37,451 nucleotides of DNA from an uncultured bacterium (GCA_905214525.1 CAJMMN010000023.1:1-37451); one strand, 5' to 3'. Shown: positions 14,589 to 23,275, counted from the first letter of the stretch. The notes: generated by a model not told the origin, from the letters alone. Made by a program: numbers and translations.

Positions 14589-17246
14589 ATGAGTGCTGAC
14601 TACCCGTCAATGACTACGGCCGAGATCCGCTCTAAGTTCCTCAACTTCTTTGAGGAGCGCGGTCTTAAGCTCTATCCTTCTTCGTCCCTCGTCCCCGACG
14701 ACCCTTCGCTGCTGCTTGCCAACGCCGGTATGAACCAGTTTAAGGAGTACTACCAGGGCAAGAAGACCATGAAGGAGATCGGCGCGATCTCCTGCCAGAA
14801 GTGCGTCCGCACCAACGACATCGATTGCATCGGCGAAGACGGCCGTCACCTGTCCTTCTTCGAGATGCTCGGCGACTTCTCCTTTGGCGGCGTCTCCAAG
14901 CAGCAGGCCTGCGCTTGGGCCTTTGAGCTCATTACCAAGGAGTTCAAGCTGCCGCTCGATCGCCTGTACTTCACCGTCTTTACCGAGGACGACGAGACCC
15001 ATGACGTGTGGCGCTCCCTGGGCGTTGCCGAGGATCACATCTCCCGCCTGGGCGAGGACGACAACTTCTGGGCCGCTGGCCCCACCGGCCCCTGCGGTCC
15101 GTGCTCCGAGATCTACTTTGACATGGGCGAGGAGGTCGGCTGCGGCAGCCCCGACTGCAAGCCCGGCTGCGACTGCGACCGCTTCCTGGAGTTCTGGAAT
15201 CTCGTCTTTACCCAGTACGACCGCCAGGAGGATGGCTCCATGCCGGAGCTGCCGCACCGCAACCTCGATACGGGCATGGGTCTGGAGCGCATGGCCGCCA
15301 TCATGCAGCACAAGACCGCTAACTACGACGGCGATCTGATGCAGCACCTCATCAAGCTGGGCGAGAAGATCAGCGGCAAGACCTATGACGCCGACGATTA
15401 CTCCGGTGCTAGCCGCTCCCTGCGCATCATCGCCGACCACTCCCGTGCCGTCGACTTTATGATCTCCGACGGCATCCTGCCCGGTAACGAGGGTCGCGAG
15501 TACGTCCTTCGCCGCCTGCTCCGCCGTGCCGTGTTCCACGGTCGCCTGCTGGGCATCGAGGGCGCCTTCCTGACCAAGTTTATCGACGAGGTCAACGCCC
15601 AGATGGGCGAGGCCTATCCCGAGCTGCTCAAGAACGTCGCGCTCGTTAAGGGCATCGTCGCCTCCGAGGAGGAGCGTTTCTCAACGACGCTCGACAACGG
15701 CCGCGTTTACCTGGACGAGGCCCTGGCCGCGCTCGCCGACGGCGCTGTCCTTCCGGGCGATGTTGCCTTTAAGCTTCACGACACCTTTGGTTTCCCCATT
15801 GATCTGACTGTCGAGATCGCCGGCGCCGCCGGTCACGACGTCGACATGGACGGCTTTACCGCCTGCATGGAGGACCAGAAGGCCCGCGCCCGCGCCAACG
15901 CCAAGGGCGATGCCTGGGGCAGCTTCAATGACGTGTGGGTCGAGCTTTCGGACAAGGTCGCTGCGACCGAGTTCGACGGCTATGACAACGACGTCATCGA
16001 GGGCGCCAAGGTTGTCGCTATCGTTCGCAACGGTGAGTCCGTTGAGTCCGCTGCCGCGGGCGAGGATGTCGAGGTCGTGCTCGACCACACTCCGTTCTAT
16101 GCCGAGATGGGCGGCCAGCAGGGTGACGCCGGTGAGCTTTCCGCCGAGGGCGTTGCGCTGACCGTTTCCGATACCAAGAACCACAACGGCCTGTATGCTC
16201 ACGTCGCCCACGTCACCGAGGGTACGCTGACCGTCGGTACTACCGTGACCGCCGCGCTCGACGCCGAGCGCCGTGGCTTCCTGCGTCGCAACCACACCGC
16301 CACGCACCTGCTCGACGCCGCGCTTAAGCAGGTCCTGGGCGAGCATGTCTCCCAGGCTGGCTCGCTGGTGACGCCCGAGCACCTGCGCTTTGACTTCACG
16401 CACTTCGAGGCCCTGTCCTCCGAGCAGCTCAAGGCTGTCGAGGACCTGGTCAACCAGCAGATCTTCGCCTCCAAGCCGGTCGTGACCCGCGTCATGGGCA
16501 TCGACGAGGCCAAGGCCGCCGGTGCTGTCGCCCTGTTTGGCGAGAAGTATGGCGACGTCGTCCGCGTTGTCTCCGTGGGCGCCGAGGACCAGCCGTTCTC
16601 CCGTGAGCTTTGCGGTGGCACCCATGCCGCCAACACCGCCGAGATCGGCCTGTTCAAGATCATCTCCGAGTCCTCCACGGGCTCGAACGTCCGCCGTATC
16701 GAGGCCGTGACCTCCAAGGGTGCTCTCGACTACATGGCCGACCGTCTGGCGCTCGTCGACGCCGCCGCTGCTGCGCTCAAGTGCCGTGTGGATGAGGTTC
16801 CCGCCCGCGTGGAAAACCTGCAGGCTGAGCTGCGCGAGACGTCCAATAAGCTTAAGAAGGCGCTGACCGGTGGCTCCTCCGATGCTATCTCCAGCGCCAT
16901 CGAGGGCGCCGTCGAGCTCGACGGCTACAAGCTCGTCGTCGCTGAGCTCCAGGGCCTTGAGGCTGCTGACCTGCGAAACGTCTGGGATACCGTGCACCAG
17001 AAGGTTGCCGGCCCCGTCGCCTGCGTCGTTGCCAGCGTGACCGAGAAGGGCACCCCGGCTCTGCTCGCCGCCGGCTCCGATGACGCCGTGAAGGCCGGTT
17101 TCCACGCCGGTAACGTGATCAAGCAGATCGCGGGCCTGGTCGATGGTCGCGGTGGCGGTCGTCCCAACATGGCCCAGGCCGGTGGCAAGAACGCCGCCGG
17201 TATCGCCGATGCCCTCGCGGCCGCCAAGACCGCGCTTGGCGCCTAA
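14589..17246 (+). CDS. alaS: Alanyl-tRNA synthetase
   Basis: 885 residues, full length. The class II catalytic core (about 10-240) is followed by the tRNA-recognition region, the editing domain and the DHHA1-type C-Ala domain. The editing zinc site is intact: HxxxH at 569/573 and Cys675, His679 in CGGTH. It charges tRNA-Ala and clears mischarged Ser/Gly. The ATG at 14589 has GAGGAG upstream and follows the promoter at 14515-14542. It is the first gene of a run continuing with ruvX and mltG, the same order as in mycobacteria (alaS-ruvX-mltG-aroE, from memory). Confidence 0.98.
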   Translation: MSADYPSMTTAEIRSKFLNFFEERGLKLYPSSSLVPDDPSLLLANAGMNQFKEYYQGKKTMKEIGAISCQKCVRTNDIDCIGEDGRHLSFFEMLGDFSFGGVSKQQACAWAFELITKEFKLPLDRLYFTVFTEDDETHDVWRSLGVAEDHISRLGEDDNFWAAGPTGPCGPCSEIYFDMGEEVGCGSPDCKPGCDCDRFLEFWNLVFTQYDRQEDGSMPELPHRNLDTGMGLERMAAIMQHKTANYDGDLMQHLIKLGEKISGKTYDADDYSGASRSLRIIADHSRAVDFMISDGILPGNEGREYVLRRLLRRAVFHGRLLGIEGAFLTKFIDEVNAQMGEAYPELLKNVALVKGIVASEEERFSTTLDNGRVYLDEALAALADGAVLPGDVAFKLHDTFGFPIDLTVEIAGAAGHDVDMDGFTACMEDQKARARANAKGDAWGSFNDVWVELSDKVAATEFDGYDNDVIEGAKVVAIVRNGESVESAAAGEDVEVVLDHTPFYAEMGGQQGDAGELSAEGVALTVSDTKNHNGLYAHVAHVTEGTLTVGTTVTAALDAERRGFLRRNHTATHLLDAALKQVLGEHVSQAGSLVTPEHLRFDFTHFEALSSEQLKAVEDLVNQQIFASKPVVTRVMGIDEAKAAGAVALFGEKYGDVVRVVSVGAEDQPFSRELCGGTHAANTAEIGLFKIISESSTGSNVRRIEAVTSKGALDYMADRLALVDAAAAALKCRVDEVPARVENLQAELRETSNKLKKALTGGSSDAISSAIEGAVELDGYKLVVAELQGLEAADLRNVWDTVHQKVAGPVACVVASVTEKGTPALLAAGSDDAVKAGFHAGNVIKQIAGLVDGRGGGRPNMAQAGGKNAAGIADALAAAKTALGA

Positions 17247-17263
17247 GAACATAAGTAGTCGCT

Positions 17264-17692
17264 GTGGTCGCGCTCGCACTGGACATAGGGGAGACCAGGA
17301 TCGGCATCGCCGTCTCGAGCCGTGATGGCAAGATGGCAATGCCTGTCAAGGTGCTTCCGGCTGCCGAGGTCACTGGCATGGCCAAGACGTTCCGTTACCT
17401 GGTTGAGGACTATGAGCCCGATATCCTGGTAAGCGGACGTCCCTTGACCATGGCCGGTGAGCCCGGTCCCCAGGCCGAGCGCGTCGCCGCCGTGGCCCAA
17501 AAGATTGCCGACGAGCTCGAGCTTCCGCTGGAGTTTGAGGACGAGCGTCTGTCCTCGCAGGAGGCCAAGAGAATCCTGCGCGAGCAGGGGCTCAACGAAA
17601 AGCAGATGAGGGGCAAGATTGACATGATCGCCGCCAGCCTGTTCTTGCAGACATGGCTCGATCGTAAAAACGAGGAGGTTTCGCATGCCTAG
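17264..17692 (+). CDS. ruvX: Holliday junction resolvase-like / 16S pre-rRNA nuclease RuvX (YqgF)
   Basis: 142 residues of RNase H fold. The N-terminal ALDIGETRIG motif carries the first catalytic Asp (Asp7), and later segments include SGRPLTMAGEPG, EDERLSS and the C-terminal DMIAASLFLQ with the last conserved Asp. YqgF/RuvX proteins process the 5' end of 16S pre-rRNA and were proposed as Holliday junction resolvases. The start is GTG at 17264, 17 bases after the alaS stop, with no strong ribosome site. The stop lies 7 bases into mltG. Confidence 0.92.
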   Translation: MVALALDIGETRIGIAVSSRDGKMAMPVKVLPAAEVTGMAKTFRYLVEDYEPDILVSGRPLTMAGEPGPQAERVAAVAQKIADELELPLEFEDERLSSQEAKRILREQGLNEKQMRGKIDMIAASLFLQTWLDRKNEEVSHA

Positions 17693-19118
17693 CGCTTCCG
17701 ATCCGCGCCAGCAGAATCGCTATGGGCAGCCTACGCCGCGCCCTGCCCAGCCTGGCCAGCGTCCGGCACAGCCGACCCAGCGCGCAGCTCAGTCTGCCGC
17801 GCGTCCGGTGCAGTCCTCCTCTCGTTCGGCCCAACCTGTTCAACGGACGGGTCAGCAGCCTTCTGCTCGTTCGGTTCAGCATCCGGCTTCTCACGCGGCT
17901 CAGCAGCCCACTGCTCGTTCGGCTCAGCCCGCAGGCGGTATTCGCTTTAAGCAGCAGGCACCTACCCAGAGAACGCAGGCCCCCCAATCGCATTTGCATC
18001 ACGCTCGCGGCTCGCATGGCGTTGCTCCGGCGACCCGCTCGAGCTACAACACGCATGCTCGTCGCGGTGCCCAAAAGAAAAGCTCCCTGGTGCCTATGAT
18101 TGTCGGCGTCGTGGTGGCCGTAATCGCGCTTGCTGCTATCGCTTTCTTTGTCGTGCCTGCCGTCAAGGGCTTCTTTACCGGTGAGGATACGAAGGTCACG
18201 GCTGGTCAGCAGGTTACGGTGACCATTCCCGACGGTGCTTCGGGCGATACGATCGCCTCGATTCTCTCCGAGAACCATATCGTCGAAAATCCTAAGGATT
18301 ACTACGCGGCGGTGAAAAAGCTCAACGCCGATATGTCGCTTAAGCCTGGCACCTACTCGTTCTCCACGCTCATGGATGCGACCAAGGTCGTCCAGCAGCT
18401 CATGGAAGGCCCCAACGCGGGCTCCAATGCGCTGACTATCCCTGAGGGCCTGACAGTCGATCAAGTCGCGGACCGTGTGGCCCAGGCCTACGACAGCATC
18501 TCTAAGGAAGACTTCCTCAATCTGGCCAAGGCCTCTAACTACGTGGACGACTATAGCTTCCTTAAGGGCGCCGCCAACGATTCGCTCGAGGGTTTCTTAT
18601 TCCCCAAGACCTATTCGTTAGGCGATTCGCCGACGGCTGATGACGTGATTCGCGCCATGCTCGATCAGTTTAAGACCGAGTACAAGTCGCTTGACTTTGC
18701 GAGCTGCGAAGCCAAGATCAAGGAACGCTACGGTGTGGAGATGTCCGACTACGACATCGTCAACTTGGCCTCTATCGTTGAGCGCGAGGGCCTCAACGCC
18801 GATCAACGTGCGCACGTGGCCTCGGTCTTCTACAACCGCCTTGCCGGCAAGCTCGACGGTCTGCGCTATCTCAACAGCGATGCGACCATGATGTATGTCA
18901 CCGGTGGCGAGGTTACCGCCGATGACCTGCAGAGCGATAGCCCGTATAACACCTATAAGCACGAGGGCCTGCCACCCACGCCCATCTGCTCTCCGTCGCT
19001 CGAGGCACTCAAGGCCACGCTTGAGCCGACCGACTCCGATGACCTGTATTTCTACATTACGCAGGACGAGGAGTACTTCTCGCAAACCTACGAAGAGCAT
19101 CAACAGTCTTGGAATTAG
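17685..19118 (+). CDS. mltG: Endolytic murein transglycosylase MltG (YceG family)
   Basis: 477 residues. Residues 1-130 are a cytoplasmic low-complexity stretch rich in Gln, Pro, Ala, Ser and Arg, with degenerate repeats of the form ARSxQP. A single membrane helix (about 135-159) is followed by a LysM-like subdomain (about 170-260) and the YceG catalytic domain with Glu366 in ASIVEREG, the position of the catalytic Glu. It cuts nascent peptidoglycan and sets glycan strand length. GAGGAGG lies before the ATG, which overlaps ruvX by 8 bases. The following yqeG starts two bases after its stop. Confidence 0.93.
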   Translation: MPSASDPRQQNRYGQPTPRPAQPGQRPAQPTQRAAQSAARPVQSSSRSAQPVQRTGQQPSARSVQHPASHAAQQPTARSAQPAGGIRFKQQAPTQRTQAPQSHLHHARGSHGVAPATRSSYNTHARRGAQKKSSLVPMIVGVVVAVIALAAIAFFVVPAVKGFFTGEDTKVTAGQQVTVTIPDGASGDTIASILSENHIVENPKDYYAAVKKLNADMSLKPGTYSFSTLMDATKVVQQLMEGPNAGSNALTIPEGLTVDQVADRVAQAYDSISKEDFLNLAKASNYVDDYSFLKGAANDSLEGFLFPKTYSLGDSPTADDVIRAMLDQFKTEYKSLDFASCEAKIKERYGVEMSDYDIVNLASIVEREGLNADQRAHVASVFYNRLAGKLDGLRYLNSDATMMYVTGGEVTADDLQSDSPYNTYKHEGLPPTPICSPSLEALKATLEPTDSDDLYFYITQDEEYFSQTYEEHQQSWN

Positions 19119-19119
19119 C

Positions 19120-19617
19120 ATGAGGATTTTTAGCCCCAAACGATACGTTGCCTCGGTCGATCGCATCGACCTTGATACCCTGTGGGCCGACGGCAAACGC
19201 GCCATTCTGCTCGATCGCGATAACACTCTGGTTCCGCGCGACACCGAGCAGGTTCCCGCCGCGGTTTCCGCTTGGCTCGATACCGCCCGCGCCAAAGGCT
19301 TTAAGCTGTGCATGGTGTCCAACAACTGGCATCGCGATCAGGTCATGAGCTCTGCACGCGAGCTGGGACTCGAGGCCATCAGCCACGCCATGAAGCCCGC
19401 CCCGTTTGCCTTGAAGGCGGGTCTTAAGCGCCTTGGCACCACGGCAGACGAGGCGGTGCTGATCGGCGATCAGCTGTACACGGACGTGTGGAGCGGTAAC
19501 TTTGCCGGCGTTGACACTATTCTGGTCAAGCCGCAGGCAACCCAGGACCTGTGGTACACGCAGATCTTCCGTATCTTTGAGCGCCGGGCCCTGCGCGACC
19601 TTCCCTGCGAGGAATAG
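19120..19617 (+). CDS. yqeG: YqeG-family HAD phosphatase
   Basis: 165 residues. The HAD signature is LLDRDNTL with nucleophile Asp32 and Asp34, followed by the VSNNW loop and the C-terminal GDQLYTDVWSGN motif with metal-binding Asp residues. This is the IIIA subfamily that includes YqeG of B. subtilis; the mitochondrial relative dephosphorylates phosphatidylglycerol phosphate, and the same role (PgpP) is plausible but not established here. It starts two bases after mltG, with no clear ribosome site, so it is translationally coupled. The gene sits where aroE or aroC stands in the mycobacterial order. Confidence 0.85.
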   Translation: MRIFSPKRYVASVDRIDLDTLWADGKRAILLDRDNTLVPRDTEQVPAAVSAWLDTARAKGFKLCMVSNNWHRDQVMSSARELGLEAISHAMKPAPFALKAGLKRLGTTADEAVLIGDQLYTDVWSGNFAGVDTILVKPQATQDLWYTQIFRIFERRALRDLPCEE

Positions 19618-19625
19618 GTTTCGCC

Positions 19626-20159
19626 ATGTCTCAGCACATCAAACACGGCTGCGACCATATCTTCTTTATCGGCTTTTTGGGCGCGGGCAAATCGACGCTT
19701 GCGCGCAATGTGGGCACTATGTTCAAGCGGCGTTTTATCGATACCGATCGTTTGGTTGTGCGTCGATGTGGCAAGTCGGTGACCGAGATATTTGAGACCG
19801 AGGGCGAGGATCGTTTTCGCGAGCTTGAGACCTCGGCACTCCGTTCGCTTCAAAGCGAGCGCAGCCTGCTGGTGTCGTGCGGGGGCGGCATCGTCGAGAC
19901 GCCGGTGAACATTGAGCTGATGCACGAGATGGGTACATGCGTGTACCTCGAAGGCGACTTTGAGGACTCGTTGCGCCAGATTCGTCGCTCCGATACCCGG
20001 CCCGATTTCCGCTCGCCCGAGCACGCTGCGCGCTTGTTTGAGCATCGCCGTCCGCTGTATCGCCAGGCGGCCGATATTACCCTTGATATTCGCAACAAGT
20101 CCTTCGAGGACGTTTCCTACCTTTGTGCCGAGATGCTTTTGGAGCGTGGACTGCTATGA
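19626..20159 (+). CDS. aroK: Shikimate kinase
   Basis: 177 residues. All key positions look intact: Walker A GFLGAGKST (16-24), the DxD pair Asp39/Asp41, Arg65 in RFRELE, GGG at 86-88, lid Arg125 (TRP) and Arg142 in HRRPLYR. It should phosphorylate shikimate with ATP. It begins 8 bases after yqeG and its TGA overlaps the ATG of the AroB-like gene (ATGA). Normal aroK-aroB order in actinobacteria makes the change in the neighbour striking, because the kinase keeps every residue while the synthase does not. No aroA, aroC, aroD or aroE is in the window. Confidence 0.9.
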   Translation: MSQHIKHGCDHIFFIGFLGAGKSTLARNVGTMFKRRFIDTDRLVVRRCGKSVTEIFETEGEDRFRELETSALRSLQSERSLLVSCGGGIVETPVNIELMHEMGTCVYLEGDFEDSLRQIRRSDTRPDFRSPEHAARLFEHRRPLYRQAADITLDIRNKSFEDVSYLCAEMLLERGLL

Positions 20160-21265
20160 TTCGCCGTCAACTTATCAATTTCCAAAACCGCAGTGTCGAT
20201 GTCCGCGTCGGATTGGGGGCGTTCGAGGAGCTGTCGCGCATGTTTGCCTCGGCTGTGGGCAAGCCTAAGCGTGCGATGGTGGTTTGGAACGACGCCACAT
20301 CCGAGCGTTTTGGCGAGGTTGTCGAACATGCACTTGTTGACGCCGGTTTTGCCGTGTCGCCGCTCGTCCTCGAGGTTTCGCCTGCCGGTGCTACGCTGGT
20401 CGATGCCGATACCGTCTTTGGCGCGCTGTCGGCTAACGGCATTACCTGCGATGATCTCGTTGTCGCTGTCGGCGACACGGCGACCTGCTCGGTTGTTTGC
20501 TGGTGCGCCAATCAGTGGTGCGGTCGCACCGAGTGCGCCTTGCTGCCGACGACGTTCGACGCCATGCTCACGGTCGCGACGACCATGAAGCCGCTTGTCG
20601 CCTCGTCGGCGCATGCGCTTCCCGCTATCGCGTTCCGTCCCGAACCGGGCTTGGTCGTGTGTGACCTCGACCTTGTTCGCGAAGCGGACCCCGAGGACCT
20701 CAAGCTCGGCTATGCGGTACTTGTTGGCACCATGCTTTCGAGCAGCAAGTCGCGCTGGAATCAGTTTATTGAGACTGTCCCCGAGATTCTTGCTGGTGAG
20801 GAGGTCGCGCTCGTCAATGCCGTCCAATGGTCTCAGACTGCCCGCAAGGACGTGCTGACGGCCACGAACCCGAGCGCTCGCCATGCGCTCGATTTTGGCA
20901 AGATGGGGGAACGCACCCTGCGCGCCTGCTTGGGCGATGCCGCTTCGCAGGTCCCTGCCTACCAGCTGTTGTCCGAGGGCATGCGCTTCGAGGCGCGCCT
21001 TGCACATGATGCCTGCGACTTCGATATCGATTACGTCTTTGAGGTCGATGACTGCCTGGAGGACTTTGGTATCGAGGAGCTTGCCTTCGATCTGGAGCCC
21101 GCCGCATATATCGAGGAGTTCCGCAGGCAGCAGTTTGTCCGCTCGAACCGCAGTATGTTGCCGCTGCCCGCGGCACTCGGCGCCATTCGTCTAACGAGCG
21201 TTGAGGACGAGGTTCTTGAGCGCCATGCTCACGCCTACTTGGCTTCTCGCAAAGAACTTCTCTAA
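20156..21265 (+). CDS. AroB-fold protein without the 3-dehydroquinate synthase active site
   Basis: 369 residues, the length of 3-dehydroquinate synthase, in the aroB position. The whole-length pattern still follows AroB: a VGD at 105-107 where GGG(x)GD normally sits, LPTTFDAM at 130-137 for VPTTLLA, Lys145 for the lysine of SSVGGK, VVCDLDLV for VVVDLDCL, and PLPAALGAIR at the end. But the residues needed for catalysis are gone: the nucleotide glycines (VVAVGDTATC), the metal Glu of AEVIK (AVLVG at 187-191), and both metal His (GHTFGHA is GKMGER; LHGEA is LLSEG). It is intact as a reading frame, so it has probably been kept for another role or is a recent loss. Three Cys at 111, 115 and 117 replace the nucleotide loop. 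It overlaps aroK by 4 bases. Confidence 0.75.
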   Translation: MIRRQLINFQNRSVDVRVGLGAFEELSRMFASAVGKPKRAMVVWNDATSERFGEVVEHALVDAGFAVSPLVLEVSPAGATLVDADTVFGALSANGITCDDLVVAVGDTATCSVVCWCANQWCGRTECALLPTTFDAMLTVATTMKPLVASSAHALPAIAFRPEPGLVVCDLDLVREADPEDLKLGYAVLVGTMLSSSKSRWNQFIETVPEILAGEEVALVNAVQWSQTARKDVLTATNPSARHALDFGKMGERTLRACLGDAASQVPAYQLLSEGMRFEARLAHDACDFDIDYVFEVDDCLEDFGIEELAFDLEPAAYIEEFRRQQFVRSNRSMLPLPAALGAIRLTSVEDEVLERHAHAYLASRKELL

Positions 21266-21271
21266 GATTTA

Positions 21272-21300
21272 TTGACATCCATCGTCTTTCGTATCATGTT
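21272..21300 (+). promoter_or_regulatory. Candidate pepP promoter
   Basis: A consensus -35 TTGACA (21272-21277) sits six bases after the AroB-like stop. No good -10 is at 17 nt (CATGTT at 21295-21300); TATCAT at 21292-21297 is at 14 nt. It would give a leader of about 90 nt containing the hairpin at 21303-21365. Confidence 0.45.
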
Positions 21301-21302
21301 GA

Positions 21303-21365
21303 GGGACGGGTTTTCAATCGGTCGCGGATCGCAAGCGATTCCGTCGTTCGGTTGAGACCCGTCCC
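21303..21365 (+). ncRNA. Structured leader upstream of pepP
   Basis: GGGACGGGT (21303-21311) pairs perfectly with ACCCGTCCC (21357-21365); the pairing continues inward through TTTCAA and TTGAGA with wobbles, and an inner hairpin around 21327-21343 has a CAAG-type loop. After the outer stem comes CGTCTTTAT, not a clean T run, so a plain terminator is unlikely. Its position, 32 bases before the pepP ATG, suggests a cis-regulatory leader or a stability structure. I do not match it to a known RNA family. Confidence 0.5.
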
Positions 21366-21397
21366 GTCTTTATAGAGACAACAAGAAAGGAATCTGC

Positions 21398-22528
21398 ATG
21401 TCAGAGTTTGCTGCCGGCCCTGCCGGTCGTATCGAGCGTGTCCGTACCCTGATGGCTGAGCGCGGCTACGACGCTGTCGTGGTTCGTGACGAGGCCAATC
21501 TTCGTTGGCTTACGGGCGTGAAGGGCGTCTTCGATTACACCTTCGAGTTCCCGCACGCGGCGTTTATTACGGCTGACCAGTGCCTGTTCCATACCGACTC
21601 GCGCTACCTCAACAGCTTTGAGGAGAACACGCCCGCCGGCAGCCCCTGGGTCTACGACATGGACGAGGGCACCATCCCCGGTTGGGTCGCCGGCAAGATC
21701 GCGGCCAACAAGTGCCGCGTCTGCGCTGTCGAGGACGACATGCAGATCAACTTCTACCAGGGTATTCAGCGTGGCCTGGAGGATCGTTCTGTAGCCTGCA
21801 TGCTGCCGCTGATGCATGACGACATCCGTAAGATGCGCGCCATCAAGGACGCCGAGGAGATCGAGCTCATGCGCCACGCGCAGTCGATCACCGACGCCGC
21901 CTTCCAGCACATGCTCGGCTATATTAAGCCCGGTATGACTGAGAAACAGGTCCGCAACGAGCTCGAGAACTTTATGTTCGCTAACGGTGCCGATAGCCTG
22001 GCCTTTGGCTCCATCGTCGCGAGCGGCCCCAACACCGCCAACCCGCATGCTGTCCCGAGCGACCGCGTGATCGAGAAGGGCGACTTCGTTCTCATGGATT
22101 ATGGCGCGGGTTACTGCGACTATCGCTCCGACATGACTCGTACCGTCGTGATGGGCGAGCCCACGTCCGAACAGCTCGACCTGTACGCGCTCGTGCGCCG
22201 TACGCACGAGGAATGCGTCGCCGCAATCCATCCGGGCGTCGAGGGCAACGACATTTTCAAGCTTTCCAAGAAGATCATCGGCGATGCCGGCTATGGTGAT
22301 TACTACAACCATGGTCTGGGCCACGGCGTGGGCATTGACATCCACGAGCTGCCCAACTTCAACCGCAGCAAGAATATCATCGAGGTCGGCTCGGTTATCA
22401 CCATGGAGCCCGGCGTCTACCTGCCCGGCGTGGGCGGCGTGCGTCTGGAGGACTACGGCGTGGTCACCGAGAACGGCTACGAGCCCTTCACCAAGACGCC
22501 GCATGACCTTCACGTCATCGATTGCTAG
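21398..22528 (+). CDS. pepP: M24B Xaa-Pro aminopeptidase-type metallopeptidase
   Basis: 376 residues. An N-terminal creatinase-type domain (about 1-150) precedes the pita-bread peptidase domain. The five metal ligands are visible: Asp234 (LMDYG), Asp245 (RSDMTRT), His309 (GHGVGID), Glu337 (TMEPGVY) and Glu351 (VRLEDYG). It removes N-terminal residues before proline or cleaves Xaa-Pro dipeptides (PepQ-like); the two cannot be separated here. Its place before efp matches the pepQ-efp-nusB order of actinobacteria. GAAAGG stands before the ATG. A terminator follows at 22551-22594. Confidence 0.93.
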   Translation: MSEFAAGPAGRIERVRTLMAERGYDAVVVRDEANLRWLTGVKGVFDYTFEFPHAAFITADQCLFHTDSRYLNSFEENTPAGSPWVYDMDEGTIPGWVAGKIAANKCRVCAVEDDMQINFYQGIQRGLEDRSVACMLPLMHDDIRKMRAIKDAEEIELMRHAQSITDAAFQHMLGYIKPGMTEKQVRNELENFMFANGADSLAFGSIVASGPNTANPHAVPSDRVIEKGDFVLMDYGAGYCDYRSDMTRTVVMGEPTSEQLDLYALVRRTHEECVAAIHPGVEGNDIFKLSKKIIGDAGYGDYYNHGLGHGVGIDIHELPNFNRSKNIIEVGSVITMEPGVYLPGVGGVRLEDYGVVTENGYEPFTKTPHDLHVIDC

Positions 22529-22550
22529 CTCATTTCGATAGATTTTTGGG

Positions 22551-22594
22551 GCGGGGCCTCCGGAGCAATTCGGACGCCCCGCGTTCTCTTTTTA
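22551..22594 (+). terminator. Terminator of pepP
   Basis: GCGGGGCCTCCG (22551-22562) pairs with CGGACGCCCCGC (22571-22582) with one C-C mismatch, followed by the T-rich GTTCTCTTTTTA. Confidence 0.8.
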
Positions 22595-22624
22595 TGCGCT
22601 CGCTGCAGGCGCCGTCTGCAAGTG

Positions 22625-22630
22625 TATAAT
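22625..22630 (+). promoter_or_regulatory. efp promoter, -10 element
   Basis: A perfect TATAAT lies 58 bases before efp and downstream of the pepP terminator. The -35 region (GCTGCA, 17 nt upstream) is poor. Confidence 0.6.
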
Positions 22631-22687
22631 TTCGCTCGTATGTAATTTGGACGCTTGTGCGTTCTGCCCATAACAAGAAAGGTCGCT

Positions 22688-23251
22688 ATGCCTACCATTT
22701 CTACCGCCGACTTCAAGAACGGCCTCGGTCTCCGCATTAAGGACAAGGTCTACACCATCGTCGAGTTCCAGCATGTCAAGCCGGGCAAGGGCGGCGCGTT
22801 TGTGCGCTACAAGACCCGCGACATCAAGAGCGGCCGCGTCGTCGAGAACACCTGCAACGCCGGCACCAAGTTCGAGAGCGTCATGCTCACCACCCGTGAG
22901 TTCCAGTACCTCTACAACGATGGCACCGACTACATCTTCATGGACAACGAATCCTATGAGCAGGTTCCCGTTCCCGAGGACATGGTGGGCGAGAACTCCA
23001 AGTGGCTGCGCGAGAACGACATCTGCCAGCTGCTCTTCGCCGACGATGAGCTCATGGGCGTGACTCCGCCGATGTTCATCGAGACCACCATCGTCCAGAC
23101 CGACCCGGGCTTTAAGGGCGACACCGTCCAGGGTTCCACCAAGCCGGCCACGATCGACACCGGCGCTGTCATCCAGGTCCCCATGTACCTCAACGAGGGC
23201 GAGGTCATCAAGGTTGACACCCGCGACGGCAAGTTCGTCTCCCGCGTCTAG
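22688..23251 (+). CDS. efp: Translation elongation factor P
   Basis: 187 residues, all three EF-P domains. Lys34 in the loop KPGKGGAF is the site where EF-P is post-translationally modified in many bacteria, and the surrounding motif is canonical. It relieves ribosome stalling at polyproline stretches; the window has such substrates, for example the Pro-rich MltG N-terminus. The in-frame codons upstream to 22655 are leader, and the ATG at 22688 with GAAAGG upstream is the natural start. No modification enzyme gene (epmA, earP or ymfI) is seen nearby. Confidence 0.97.
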   Translation: MPTISTADFKNGLGLRIKDKVYTIVEFQHVKPGKGGAFVRYKTRDIKSGRVVENTCNAGTKFESVMLTTREFQYLYNDGTDYIFMDNESYEQVPVPEDMVGENSKWLRENDICQLLFADDELMGVTPPMFIETTIVQTDPGFKGDTVQGSTKPATIDTGAVIQVPMYLNEGEVIKVDTRDGKFVSRV

Positions 23252-23275
23252 CAACCAACTCTTCTAGGAGGACTC

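Noticed and set aside
15681..17339. 552-codon open frame antisense to alaS
   Set aside because: Shadow of alaS codon bias; no motif and no start signal.
17714..17950. CRISPR-like repeat array in the mltG start
   Set aside because: The repeated triplets and Gln/Pro/Ala codons are a coding low-complexity segment, not spaced direct repeats.
19626..21265. Normal aroK-aroB operon
   Set aside because: aroK is normal, but the second gene lacks the active-site residues of AroB, so I did not name it aroB.
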